Shown here one piece after another: positions 33,139 through 44,045 of a DNA stretch of 64,000 bases. A program made the position numbers and the translations under genes. Origin of the DNA: Bimuria novae-zelandiae CBS 107.79 (taxonomy: Eukaryota; Ascomycota; Dothideomycetes; Pleosporales; Didymosphaeriaceae); contig ML976762.1 in NCBI GenBank assembly GCA_010015655.1, positions 159,550-223,549 of the forward strand. The letters run 5' to 3'. Within the stretch, counting starts at the first letter, position 1; each line of letters opens with the position of its first letter. The notes under the pieces are model-generated. The model ran no database searches. It was given only the letters and a program-made list of their open reading frames with translations, and was not told the origin of the DNA.

Positions 33139-34440
33139 TCATTCTGGTATTAGTACATAGACCTCGTCGTGCACGATCTTGATGCAGTTCTTTGAGGTGG
33201 CGAAGACAGTAGGCTCAACAAAATGCTCCTTCTCGGGGATACCATTACTATGCCCCTCCATAGACGGGCTCTGCACCGTTTGACTTTGCCGACGCAGCAT
33301 GCGAGATGAATTTCTCTTACGCAATCTTGTTGACTTGTGGTGGGTGGTTGGCGTTCGCATCGAACTGGCTGCCAACGTCTGTGTTCTCCTTGGTACGCTT
33401 TTCACGGAGTCTATCCAGATAGTGTCTTGGACGAAGATTTGGAATGTTGCCGTGCAAACCTGCCCCATGGCGCCTGTCGTACTGTAATGAAGTAAAACCG
33501 TGCCTATTGTTCCCATGTGTGACGGTTAAGAACATTCTACTCCGACAGGAGCAGAAGGTTAGCCTTTTGCTCCGCGACACCATGTGAGACCACTTGGTCA
33601 ATATCGCAGGCATCGACGACAAGCGGGGGGTTTTGCCGCCAGTCTCGAGAGTGAAAGCATTAGATTGCAACGCTGCAGCCTTCACGATAGCTTTGCCGGT
33701 GATGGTGCTTCACGCGAAGGCAATCTTGCCAACGCTAGGATGTTCGGAAAGACGCGAGCCGGCGCTCCTTCTGAGTCCGTTCACGATGTTGACTACATTC
33801 GCAGGAATCCGGCTTCTTTAGTAAGCGAGCCTATGTAAAGCGCATTGAGCGGTGTCTGTTCGTCTGGCTTCAGGAACACAGTATTGTCACAAGCAGGGCA
33901 GATCCGAGCCTCCAGGCAGCCATGTACTGATCGTCACCGTGTGAGCATATAGAGTACCCAGGTCAACAGACTATGACAGGGAGTTCCGAGGAATGGTCTG
34001 TCCGCAGATGCCTACGTTGGATTAGCGGAGACATTCAAAGTAAAAAGCGTCAGGGGCGTACCAAGAGGCTCATGCTTTGTATGCGAACTTAGCATACGAT
34101 GTCTCGATCGTCTGGCCAAAGACCTTGGCATAGTATCTGAAAACAGCAATATTCTCGCCTAAATCTTGATCAAGCACTTCTTAGTAAGGGTTCCCGTTAT
34201 GCCATGCGTCAATGGTAACGATTATGCGCGTGTTCTTTTCGCAGAGGTTCCCAACTTCCACAGCGGTGCACCACGCTCGGTCCATTCGGGTGCTTTCAAA
34301 GCTTTCCGAGCTCTTGCGACGGCCGTGTCGATATCTTCTGTGCCACCGGAGGCCACATTTGCGATGACAGTCTCATCGGATGGATTGATGGTCTGCAGTG
34401 TCTCGCTAGACTCTGCTGCCTCAATTCATTGTTGATGAAC
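33139..34440 (-). pseudogene. Aldehyde dehydrogenase pseudogene
   Basis: Family landmarks appear in the right order on the minus strand but in different frames and with stops between. They are LQTINPSDETVIANVASG (near 34390), FRYYAKVFGQTIE (near 34130), NVGICGQTIPRN (near 34010, normally GQIIPWN), [19 protein letters not shown] (near 33850), AAALQSNAFTLETGGKTP (near 33650, the ELGGK region), GQVCTATFQIFVQDT (near 33450, containing the catalytic Cys) and FVEPTVFA (near 33200). The living family oxidises aldehydes to acids with NAD(P). The gene is broken by several frameshifts and nonsense codons and by an insertion of about 60 bases at 33518-33579. Base composition is not AT-rich, so decay was not by heavy RIP. 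The N-terminal limit is approximate. Confidence 0.85.
33518..33579 (+). mobile_element. Hairpin-bearing mini-element, copy 1 (about 61 bases)
   Basis: The segment from TGTGACGGTTAAG to TTTTGCTCCGCGAC matches 56755-56815 at 59 of 61 positions. It interrupts the aldehyde dehydrogenase pseudogene between the conserved WSH and GQVCTAT regions. The direct repeat CCATGTG flanks it (33513-33519 and 33580-33586; the exact edges shift with how TG is assigned). Inside, GGAGCAGAAGG-TTAG-CCTTTTGCTCC forms an 11-base-pair hairpin. Confidence 0.6.
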
Positions 34441-35454
34441 AAGCTACTGCGCTCAGTCCAGGTGGCACCCATGAAGGCCTTTAGCACAATTTAGTCTGCC
34501 TTCATGGGGTGAGTGTCGAAAACGAAGCGGACTGAGCACCGAAATTTCAAAGAGGAGATGGAGGTCAAAGGATTGAGACGAGATGGGACTGGCAAAGAAC
34601 AGACGCTGTCCCCATGGACCACACGAGTCGGTTCCGTGTGGCCAGCGTTTCCGAGATTACTGATCCGACACGTTATGCACCCGAGATCCTAGTCATCGTG
34701 TCTTGCCAGCCTTCCGAATCCTTTAGGCGGCGTACGGCACCGAGATAGACTTCACCACTCTGGGGCCCTGCATGCATGCTCACCATAGCCATCTGTTTAC
34801 CGCATCAGACAAGGCCACGGAAGGATATCTCTGCTACGCCATTGCGAGTCGAGGATCTACCGATAAGACAACCATTCATGGGCCACCCTCGCTTACGAGA
34901 TGGCATGCTCTTGCCAATGCTCCTTTTCCCTTCAGTCAAGCCCCCGTGACAGGTTTGTTCCCCATATTTATACTCTGCAAGCCCTTTAACGTCTTCTGCG
35001 AGTGCATTCATCGCGATAACCATGGTTCAGATCATTTCCGCTAGCCAACATGTCGACCGCGCTTGGAAAGAAAGACTTCGACAACGCCATGGACATGTAG
35101 CGACGACCCATGGTGAGCGTATTGTTTAGCATGTATGAGACGTTCGCTTTACTCTTACCCAGTCTTGGAAGAGAAGCATTACGCCAAACTAAGTATATAA
35201 AGAGAGACTGACATTCGTATTGTCCTGTGTTCTGTATTCGTTCGAAGGAATTCCTCCATTAATGGGAGTCCTGTAGTATTACTCGACAGGTGAGTATCTC
35301 TATCCTCAGTACTTGTTAAACCTCACGCCTCATTAAAGAGGTGCAGCCACGGTCCGATGATGTGAATGATTCCCAGCTTCGACTTCAATTTCACGCATAT
35401 AAAGCACGGCATCTGAGTGATAGAGAGAGATAATGCACCATGTATAAAATTAAT
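34441..35454. other. Region with no supported gene
   Basis: A weak extension of the aldehyde dehydrogenase relic (LFINNE near 34440) is the only recognisable element. A short palindrome, CCATGAAGGC with GCCTTCATGG, spans 34470-34506. The rest has only short frames on both strands. Confidence 0.4.
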
Positions 35455-35579
35455 TCACCTGTGAACAATGCAACGTTCTATATGACCCTCCCCGTGAGAA
35501 CTCCTCGAGAGTCTCCAAGTCCTCCGTCGCGGCCATATCCAGACGAAAGGAAAGACTAATATACATGCTACAGCACACC

Positions 35580-36505
35580 AGGCACTAAGAAAAGGACGTA
35601 CCTTGAAGTAGACGGCCTGGCGCTTGGGACTGCCACAGCCCTCGTTCGTATTACCGGCGCAAGGCTGCACGCACAGATTCAGCGTCGTGTCGATGGTGTT
35701 TCCGCCTTTGATGCTGTTGTCACACCCCAAAGCGCACGGTTAGATCATAGCCTTGATGTATACGCGCGTGAACCATTCACAGCATTCGTATCCGTTCGCC
35801 GTTCCTGCGTAGTTGAAGCCTTGCACCGCGCAAACAGCGATGTACTAAGATCCACCGTTCAACGAATACATTGTGTTGAGGTTAGCCAGCACGCGATTGC
35901 TGGTCGAGTCACTGCGGCAATCAGTTTTCCATCACTCCATATCGGCATGGCGCATAGCCTCACGTGTAGCAGCCCTGGTAGCTCTAGTCGGCTTGGATAC
36001 TTGACTCTGACGCATGCTGAGCGTATGGATCAGGCTGGTCGTTAGTGCACAATTGAATGCGGTTCGTTCCACCGCAAGTTTGGCCGAAGTTGGCACCCGG
36101 GCAAGACATGGTACATCCGCTTGCCCCAACTCTATCAGCTAGAGGGGGCCTATTGGAGCAAACTGTCATCCTAACGTTAGCAAGCTTTCGATAATAGCAC
36201 CGGTAGGTGCAAGAGGGGAGACGGACAGCAGTCCCATCCATACTCAGTTCCAGCGAATGAGTACCCGTTCGAATTGCAGTAGTTGACGCAAGTGTCAGCG
36301 GAATTGGGGGTCGGGTTCGAATCATAGAACTGCGTTCCTCTTACGGCCTGCAAAACGTAGGCACCTGTCTTCAGGTCCTGAAGCGTTCGGTTGTTGTCCG
36401 CGTCCCTATCATAATAAGATAATTGGTTAGTATGCACTTCTTCCAAGTTTTCAAGAGTATTGACGTACACGTAATAGCCCAGAGAGCGCCATCCGGCCGC
36501 CAAAT
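35580..36505 (-). pseudogene. WSC-domain protein pseudogene
   Basis: The first WSC domain can be rebuilt in frame across two introns (36468-36406 and 36226-36163): WRSLGYYV, then DADNNRTLQ, NSADTCVNYCNSNGYSFAG, TEYGWDCFC, then GCTMSCPGANFGQTCGGTN. Its first cysteine is replaced (GYY for GCY). The linker to a second WSC domain holds an in-frame TAG (35984-35986). The second domain (SYQGCYTDS, NRVLANL, GFNYAGTANGYEC, LCVQPCAGNTNEGCG) contains another TAG, and its last intron lacks a usable AG. Living WSC proteins are carbohydrate-binding cell-wall or secreted proteins. The N-terminal part upstream of about 36505 meets a stop and is not recognised. If the stops are assembly errors, this would be a real secreted lectin-like gene. 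Confidence 0.75.
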
Positions 36506-36944
36506 TCTCCGCCCTAGGGCTAGCTGCTCAGACCAGGCCTCGAGGTCGTTTGCGACCTCGGGAAGCTTCATTACCCCAACGGAAGCCAGGGTATTGACAG
36601 CAAATGCCGTCGTGACCATAGGTAGGTGTCGCATTGTTTTTGGAGATGTGAGCTTGCGAAACGTTCGCAGAAAGGAACGATAGCAAAAATCTGGTTAAAG
36701 TCTGTACAAAACAGATGGACCAAACTGAGCGACGGTATCTAGGGCAATGGTTACTGTTATAAGGAACTCGTCTTGATTGCGAAACATTCCAGTTAACTGT
36801 GGCATGCATTGATGTCCACGTGAAAGGTGAAGAATGCGAACATTGACATCCCTAGTCACACCATTATCGGTACGAAATTCCTATGGCTACCACGATGCAT
36901 ACTAGTAGTAAGGTCTCCCTTGCTGATATGTTACCAGAATACTC

Positions 36945-39161
36945 TCATCCCAGCCGCACGCGTTGTTTTCTTGACATTACTTTGTGTTCAGGATCCACAA
37001 TGTATGAAGCAATGGCTACGCGCTCCCAATGACTCCCCATATCCTGCACTATCAGCAGATGTTGAGTCCATTTTGGAGGCAGCACTATTCCACTGTTTCT
37101 GCCTTGGTTCCCTTCCACGGTGCGATGATAGTGGATCGCAAGAAAGCCGTGATCGGGATGTAAATCATTTACGGTGGTCATCGAAGCTGGAACAACATAC
37201 AAACTCCCATTCTCGCATGGGATAGAGAAATGAGACCGTTGCATGTTGTTGGGGGAGTAGAAAACTTTGGTCGCGTGTACCTCAAGCTCAATAAACCCGC
37301 TACTTTCATTGCAAGCGCAGAGCTTATCATAGCTCCCTTGGAACTCGCTCCAGTCCGTCAGGGTATTGTTGTGGAGTTCAACACATACTAACAAAGCTTT
37401 CTCATTCACCTTCGGGTCCAGGGGCCGTCCAAGTCTCTTAGGGGTCCGGATCACATCAACATCGATGTATTCGACCGGCCACTTAATCTTGCCGTACCAT
37501 CCTGTCCAAGACCAACTCGGAAAACCTTCCCTTCGTCTCGACGGGGATTCTAAATCCCACCGCAGGCTCTCGGAGAACGTAGGCAATGCACGCTTGGAAC
37601 TTGCGAACAGCTTGGTCTCGTTGGGACAAGACGTTGCTTTCGGAAATGGAATCCCAAATAGATGCCGCATAGGATTCTCCATTTTCTCAAATGCTCGAAA
37701 AATTCCAAGTATACCATTAAGAATATCGTACTCATGAGACAGTGATCTTTCGGAGTACTCGGTAATGCGATTGTAGATATCCCAAGGGTCAACCCCACAA
37801 CCGTTGAGAGGAAACATTCCCAGTCGGCCAGCGGTACGATAGCGTTTGTGGAGCCACGGCTTCTCGGGAGCGTGCATTTTCTTGAAAGACTCCAGGGTTA
37901 TATCCAACATCTCAGCGCAGTAACAGCACTGACACTCGAAGTATAATTGCTCTTCGGTGAACACCAGGCGCCTCGTCGACAACAAGCCTTCTTGATACGT
38001 CCATGCTCGCGACGACCACCTGCATTTCTCCAATCCTATTTCTGGCCTCGGTAAGACGCACAATTGCTCTTCGTGAACGGAGACTGTAGATGTTGGTTTG
38101 CGGAAGCTTGCGCCCACACCGGGCAGGCCATAGTGTGCATTTGTCCCGGCAGCTGCAATGATAGTGACTTCAGCCTGCTGATAAATAATATCCATCTGCT
38201 GTAGCTGATTACGGAAATCCCCTGGGTTTGCCTGGTCAATACAGTACTGGTCCACCCATAACCATTGATATCCAAGCTCTCTGGTAGCAACCAGGGCATC
38301 CTGTATAGTTTGTGGATACGCATGTGTTCCCTGCGCTGACCCATGATCGCCACCCCAGACGTAGCTGAGAGCGACGTACGGCTCGTGGCCTTCCGCTCGG
38401 ATGACTTCGCCGGTAGAGCAATTCATCAACCTTAGACTTTGCACCTTGTTGTTTTTGTCGCCACTGCAATGTTCTCCGTGGAGTTGTGCGCAAACGCCCA
38501 ACCACCCCCTCGGCCGATCGAAGTCAATTAAGGGTTGGATGTGTCTCAACCACTGTGGGGGTTCTCCAGAGTAGGCCGCGATATAGGGTACGCCCTCCGG
38601 GGGAAGGCCATTCTCGGAGGCCGACAGCACCACTAGTCTGTGGTCCAAGATTTGGAACAGCTTGTCGGATAAAGATCTAGTCTTTTTGGAAAACAAGAAA
38701 TATGGGTCCCTTGCCGATTCAAAGCGTTCGGATGCGCGTGCCAAAAGATCTACGAGGAATTTACACAAAGTGCAGCTGTCCGGATTCCAGTCCTTGACAG
38801 GTCCTAGAGGCTGCCTTGGATGCCCTGTAGATTTTCGCATCCCCGCGATTTCAAGGCTCGCGCAACGGGAGCAGACAGTGTCTTTACTATCTATCGCACG
38901 TAATGCCATGACCTGTTTAGCGATGTCTTTTGGTCCTTTGGGGCGCTGTACTAAGACTCGTAGACTTTTTCGTGTTACGCACGATCGCGCTACCTTACGC
39001 TTCAGCTCGATCTTGCGCGCATTGGAAGCCTTGGCCGATTCGTTATAGAGGGACGTGATCAAGAACGCTTCGATGGACTCTCGAGAATTGGCTAGGCGAG
39101 GCCATAAGCCTCGCTTATGCACAATCGGCCAAGACGTGCTAGCTGGGCCCATCGCTAACAT
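36945..39161 (-). CDS. HET-domain protein (heterokaryon incompatibility family), 738 aa
   Basis: A single long frame. The HET domain starts near residue 262 with YVALSYVWGG, continues with LGYQWLWVDQYCIDQ and a Q-QQMDIIYQQAEVTIIAAAG block, and is followed by WSSRAWTYQEGLLSTRRLVF and FTEEQLYFECQ near residue 430. These are the diagnostic segments of the fungal HET family. Upstream, CSRCASLEIAGM and CTLCKFLVDLL form the Cys-rich N-terminal region common in these proteins. HET proteins trigger cell death when genetically different hyphae fuse, but many members have unknown roles. No NACHT or WD40 region follows, so this is the HET-only type. The start is the first ATG; Met4 could also serve. It lies beside two pseudogenes, as is common in fast-evolving accessory regions. 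Confidence 0.9.
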   Translation of the reverse strand: MLAMGPASTSWPIVHKRGLWPRLANSRESIEAFLITSLYNESAKASNARKIELKRKVARSCVTRKSLRVLVQRPKGPKDIAKQVMALRAIDSKDTVCSRCASLEIAGMRKSTGHPRQPLGPVKDWNPDSCTLCKFLVDLLARASERFESARDPYFLFSKKTRSLSDKLFQILDHRLVVLSASENGLPPEGVPYIAAYSGEPPQWLRHIQPLIDFDRPRGWLGVCAQLHGEHCSGDKNNKVQSLRLMNCSTGEVIRAEGHEPYVALSYVWGGDHGSAQGTHAYPQTIQDALVATRELGYQWLWVDQYCIDQANPGDFRNQLQQMDIIYQQAEVTIIAAAGTNAHYGLPGVGASFRKPTSTVSVHEEQLCVLPRPEIGLEKCRWSSRAWTYQEGLLSTRRLVFTEEQLYFECQCCYCAEMLDITLESFKKMHAPEKPWLHKRYRTAGRLGMFPLNGCGVDPWDIYNRITEYSERSLSHEYDILNGILGIFRAFEKMENPMRHLFGIPFPKATSCPNETKLFASSKRALPTFSESLRWDLESPSRRREGFPSWSWTGWYGKIKWPVEYIDVDVIRTPKRLGRPLDPKVNEKALLVCVELHNNTLTDWSEFQGSYDKLCACNESSGFIELEVHATKVFYSPNNMQRSHFSIPCENGSLYVVPASMTTVNDLHPDHGFLAIHYHRTVEGNQGRNSGIVLPPKWTQHLLIVQDMGSHWERVAIASYIVDPEHKVMSRKQRVRLG

Positions 39162-42100
39162 ACCTAGAATATGGTATTCTCTCTATGAAATATGGAAACA
39201 GACCTCGCCTAGTATCGCAACATAGCCAAAAGGTTTGGGGAGCAGTTGGACACTTTTCAAACTCTGACACGTGATATACCTTTCTCGGGCTCATTGCGCG
39301 CAAGGACATGCACCGTCGCCGGAAATGTTTGTTGCACGAAGGATCTAAGGCACCGTGGAATGAAGAAATAGTTCTGAGCTGAATCTTTCCACTCATCTAG
39401 GAGATTTGCTATTAGCAACCCCATTGAAGCTTCAGTTTTGCGAAGGCTGTGACGACCCCTGGTGAAACATGCTGACCAAAGAGGCTTGTCGGACTCACGC
39501 TTCGCAAAAACGCGCGGCAAGTGGCTCGGGAGAGTCTCGCACAATTGTCCGGCCTCGCGATCCTATAACAGAGCGCGGTGCTTACGCAACGCGTGGCTCG
39601 CGGTGAACATCCAGCTGAAACTGTGCACTTATGGTTTAAAAAAAGGGTGTTTCTGCGCACAGCCCTCCATCTCGCAACCCGCTGGGGAAGCGATGGCTTT
39701 AGCGAGCCAATCGTAAAGCAAGGAAAGAGCCACACCTTGGCGTCTTCCAGATAGTGTGCGTGCTGATTGGTTGATGATGTATCCACTTTGCTTGTGATAG
39801 TTAGTTCGAAGACGCTTGGGAGGGTCAGCTGAGGCTGAGCGCTTGGCAGCGGTGGGGTACTGAAGCCCGTTTAAACAGGCAGACACACCACTCCTTCTCT
39901 TCACCTACACCTTGCAAGCCCTATTCAATTTGAAAATATCGAACCAGCAACGGAACCAAACATACCAGCTTGATCATATTCCAAATTCACGACAGTCTCA
40001 CTTCCGAGAACGACCGATGACTAGCGTTACCGGAAAAACGCTCCGGCATCTTGGGAGGGAGACGGACCGGAGACGATGTGGAAAGGACGATATAGGGGAC
40101 ATCTGTGAGGGAGTCAATGGTAAGTCGACTCTACGCTTCCCCCGCGCCGTAGCCGAACGAAGTGAGAAGAAAAGCGTTGGAATTGCAATTGTCGACGCAA
40201 ATGTGCCTGGTGCTGTTGTCAATTGGATATAACCGTGGTTGCGGCCCAGAGCGCTTCCGCTCGAGCTTTCGCCGGCTCGAAAGAAGTGTCGAACAATTCG
40301 CAACTGGAAGCACCTACAAAAGTCAACAACAGCGTTCCTTCCCTCCACGGCGGCCTCCAATACTTTTATTCTCCTCTCCAAAGTGGCAGTGCACGATCAG
40401 GTGCTGACCCTCACAACAGTGACTCACCATGGACTCATCCATCACACCAATCACAGCAACACTGCTGCATACCCGCGCCACGACACGGAGCGCACGGGAC
40501 ACTTAGTCCCCGCCCTCCCTGAGGACCAAGAAAAGGGGTTGCGCAGGACGACTTGCCTCGGATGAGTGATTGGCTCTGGACATCGACTATTCCTGCCCTG
40601 CATACCCCACGCAGTACAAACTCTTCGATATCGATGGTTCTCCCCCTCAGCCACCGCCGCCGGCCACGTGCACCTACGTTGAATCCTAACATCTTTCTAC
40701 GACGCTCCTCATGGAGGGGGTACGGAGACTAGTGTCTCGGACGTCGACTGTTAATTGTCGGCGACTTCCGATGTTCCCTGAGGCGAGCTCGACTGAAATT
40801 TCGATGCCGCCGGGAACGACAAGCTCGTAAGCTATACGTATCAGCTTCAACGAGGACGACGACTCTCATGAGTATGAGCTCTGTTTTGCGGGATTATTTC
40901 CTTAGGGCAAGTATGAGGAGCGGGAGCAATGCTTGAAATGAAATGAAAGGGTATTGCGTCGTGGAAGGATCTAATGGAGATGTTATCGATAGGAGCGTTA
41001 TAGGCGTTGCCATAGGCGTATCGATTTGTTTTGAACATTTGCTTGTAGTGTCATCCATTGTGCTAACCAATCGACAAGCAGTTCGTGCAACAATATGCAG
41101 CTGAGGTTGTGGTGTTCCCTTCCTTATCTGACACGGAAGCGCGGTTTGCCCCCAGACCCCCAAGCGTCGGCAATGCCGGGCTGCTTGTCACCTCGATCTA
41201 TACCATTGTTATCATTCTATGCCACTTATCCCTCAGACTAACAAAATCCAGGAAAATGATGATTTATGCCTCTATTGCCCTGTCGCTGCCCGCGACATCT
41301 AAATGTTGACTGACTTCACTGAGTATATATCTGCCCCCTCCAAGTGATGCTACCTGTCAGTGAGAGAAGTCGTACAATGGACACTTGCTAACCCCACCCA
41401 GACGTGCTAGTCATGAACCACGTGTTCGCCAGACCCCAAACTGACACCATCCCAGTCCCCGCCTTCCCACACAAAACCCAAACCAAAAACCTTTGAGATC
41501 TGGCTTCGGCCCGCAGGAGACAACCTGCGCGACCAAAAATCAGCCCCGGAAAGCTCTTCCTCCACGTCGGTCGGGGCGGGACCTTCCTCGACGGTTCTTC
41601 CGTCGAAGATGCTGAACAGAGCCACGCACTTCGGTGTGAAAGTGGGTAATTGTTTTGCCCAGTCGCGTCCACTTTTACCAAGTTCCGCCACCGGAATCAT
41701 CGCCTGTGCCCTTGGTCGATCTCACTTATTCCTCACCCACATCAATGTTACCGTCGCTGAACTACCATCACGGACGTCCAGACGTCCTATACATCCACCA
41801 TAGGCCCACCTTACCACCGCCCCAACCTTCGCATGTACCACATCCTTTCCGCTTCCAATGTTTCCTACCATTTCCGTAAACCGTCACCACCTTCAACCCT
41901 CCACGCCCCGCTGAGCAAGCGCATGGTACCGCTCGTTGGAACCCTCCTGCCGCGCCTACAATTCGTGGCTACGCGTCTTGGGAAGCGACGATCCCATCTA
42001 TTTTACATCCGTGGTGTGAGCGGTATCCAACGCACACAGCATGCGTAGCTCAAGTTTATCGAGTTGGAGGGGTGAGGAAGGAGCGTCGAGGCCTTGTTGG

Positions 42101-42572
42101 AGCTTAAATTGCAGGTGGAAGCGTTGATAAAGTGTGATGAGGTAAGCTGTGAAACTTTTACTATTGTATGTATAGTGCGCGTTGGATAGATGGTAACGAC
42201 GCAGGCCGGTCTTGGGATGCTGCAAATTTCTAGGTAGTGAGCTCGTGGTTCGTCGCTCCCTTGTTCCATTTTCAATGCGCACGTGGATAGAGTCACTAGA
42301 CAATTCGATTATATGGACTGCATGATTTGTTTTCACTCTTTAGCGATGTGTGCTTAACACACGACCGACTCCTCACCCGAACCACATGGCGCCAACCACA
42401 CCTGATAAGTGCGCATGGATGCTCTTTCAGCGTCAGAACGACTGGTTTCTGGAGCCCTCGCCCTCTGCTCTGCTGAGCCTGGGTATCATATCGTCCCGCT
42501 TTTGTTTTGCTTCCATCCATGCCCTGACCTTTTTGCTTCTGTTTCCTCAAACCCTTTGCTGATTATATGCAC
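39162..42572. other. 3.4 kb without a supported gene
   Basis: Many frames of 60-127 codons overlap on both strands, but none has a domain, signal peptide or plausible exon chain. Composition is normal and there is no terminal-repeat structure that I can see. It may hold unrecognised multi-exon genes or non-coding transcripts. Confidence 0.4.
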
Positions 42573-43065
42573 TCATTCCTCCTCCTGTATAAACGGATTC
42601 GCAATCTCTTCGCTGCCGTCGACGGGCGAGATGACGACGAGCAGGGTGCCGCGGGCCACGATGAGGCCGAGCTTGCGGTAACGGGTGTTTCCTTCCTCGT
42701 CTACTCTAATTAGCAGATGATTTGAAGGAACAGGGACAAGCGTACCGGTCATGGCCTCCCTGACCTCGTCCAGAACGAGGTTCATAAGCTGGTCGTAGCC
42801 CTTCAGCGTGCCAATGACTGCGCACCGTCAGTGATTGCGATTACAACTAGGCCAACATCAAGCGCATACCTTCCCTACCACCACTGAACTTCACCGTGAG
42901 CTCCTTGTCCATGTATTTCCCCAAATCAAGAATATTCTCCTTCTTGGGCCGCTCCGTCTGGCCGCCCGCACCCCCGCCATGGCCGCCTCGCCCACCACCG
43001 CGTCCTCCACGGTCGCCGCCACGTGCACCTCCGCCGCGGCCTCGAAATGCGCCGCGCTCAGACAT
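42573..43065 (-). CDS. LSM7: U6 snRNA-associated Sm-like protein LSm7, 132 aa, three exons
   Basis: Exons in transcript order are 43065-42870, 42817-42746 and 42703-42573. The introns are 52 and 42 bases and the 399 joined bases are in frame. After a Gly/Arg-rich (RGG) N-terminus the protein reads ENILDLGKYMDKELTVKFSG, GREVIGTLKGYDQLMNLVLD, EVREAMT, then GLIVARGTLLVVISPVDG. These are the Sm1 and Sm2 motifs of LSm7, including the G-L-KGYD-LMNLVLD signature. LSm7 is part of the LSm2-8 ring that binds the 3' end of U6 snRNA in the nucleus, and of the LSm1-7 ring that promotes mRNA decapping in the cytoplasm. The RGG extension (residues 5-36) is longer than in yeast. The gene is divergent from the Zn(II)2Cys6 gene. 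Confidence 0.95.
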
Positions 43066-44045
43066 GTTGGGTCGGTATCGAAAGGAGGGAATGCCGTGAG
43101 CTCTGTCTTGGGCAGGCGGTGACGTCCTCTAGCGCGCGACGAATTCGAGCTGGCCCTGAGCTCCCTCGGCGGCTCGGCGCTTGCATGCCGAGGCGGCTGC
43201 ACGTGACCGGAACCAAAGTTCAAGCATCTCCGCCGTAGCTAGCTCGAGTAGGGGAGGAAGGTGGAAAAATGTCGCAGTTCGTTTCCGTGGCTAGTGCACT
43301 CCATCCCGCCCATGCATCTGCCGCTCCCGTTTGATTGGCCAGGGGACTGAGCAGTCGGACGCCGCTCGAATGCGGTGGCCATGGCTGAAGGCTTCTCAGC
43401 TTCCTCTTCGGCCCGTTGGTTACTCACTCGGACCGTCTGAGTTGTTCCGCTCGCTGCATCATCGCCGGCGCATCGCTCGCTGTTTCATCGCCGGCGCATC
43501 GCTCGCTGTTCCATCGCCAGCGCATCGCTCGCTGAAGAAGATAGCATCGTGACCCTCTCGTCGCAAGGCGCGCCGGGGACAGTGAAGGTACCGTCTTATT
43601 CCCTCAGCACCTCGCTGCTTCAGGGCTAGGTGACGCGCAGCCAAATCGTGGATCCGCCTGGCCAGACCCTCACCTGGCCAAGGGCAGGGTCACGATTGGG
43701 CGGGGCCGCTGGCTGTCTCCGCCCTAGCCTCTTGTTTCCGTCCCTCAGGCTTGAGGCCTTGCGCCCGCTCCCAGGACCAAGCTGCTGCGGCTTGCCGACC
43801 CAGGGCCTCGTTGTCTCTGCATCCTCCTCCGCTCTGCTGTCTGCCCCCCTCAGTGCGCTCCGCTGTGACATGGCGCCCCAATAACCATCGTCGTTGCCGC
43901 TGTGCGCTGTGTGCCTGCCTTCACAGCTGACGTTCGCGTGGACCTCCGCTGCTGTCGCCGACGCTCCGCTACGCCGTCTTCCACCCTCCCCCCAGCGCCA
44001 GCCCGTGCCTGACACCGACGCCCACCCCTACGACCCAGCGCAAAC
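43066..44045. promoter_or_regulatory. Divergent promoter between LSM7 and the Zn(II)2Cys6 gene
   Basis: The 980 bases between the two start codons hold no supported gene. The right part is C/T-rich on the plus strand, typical of fungal promoters and leaders. A 26-base tandem repeat of three copies (43461-43536; unit contains ATCGCCGGCGCATCGCTCGC) lies within it. Confidence 0.5.
43461..43536 (+). repeat. 26-base tandem repeat, three copies
   Basis: Starts at 43461, 43487 and 43513 give a step of 26 bases. The copies differ at a few positions. It is in a promoter region and does not continue into either gene. Confidence 0.75.
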
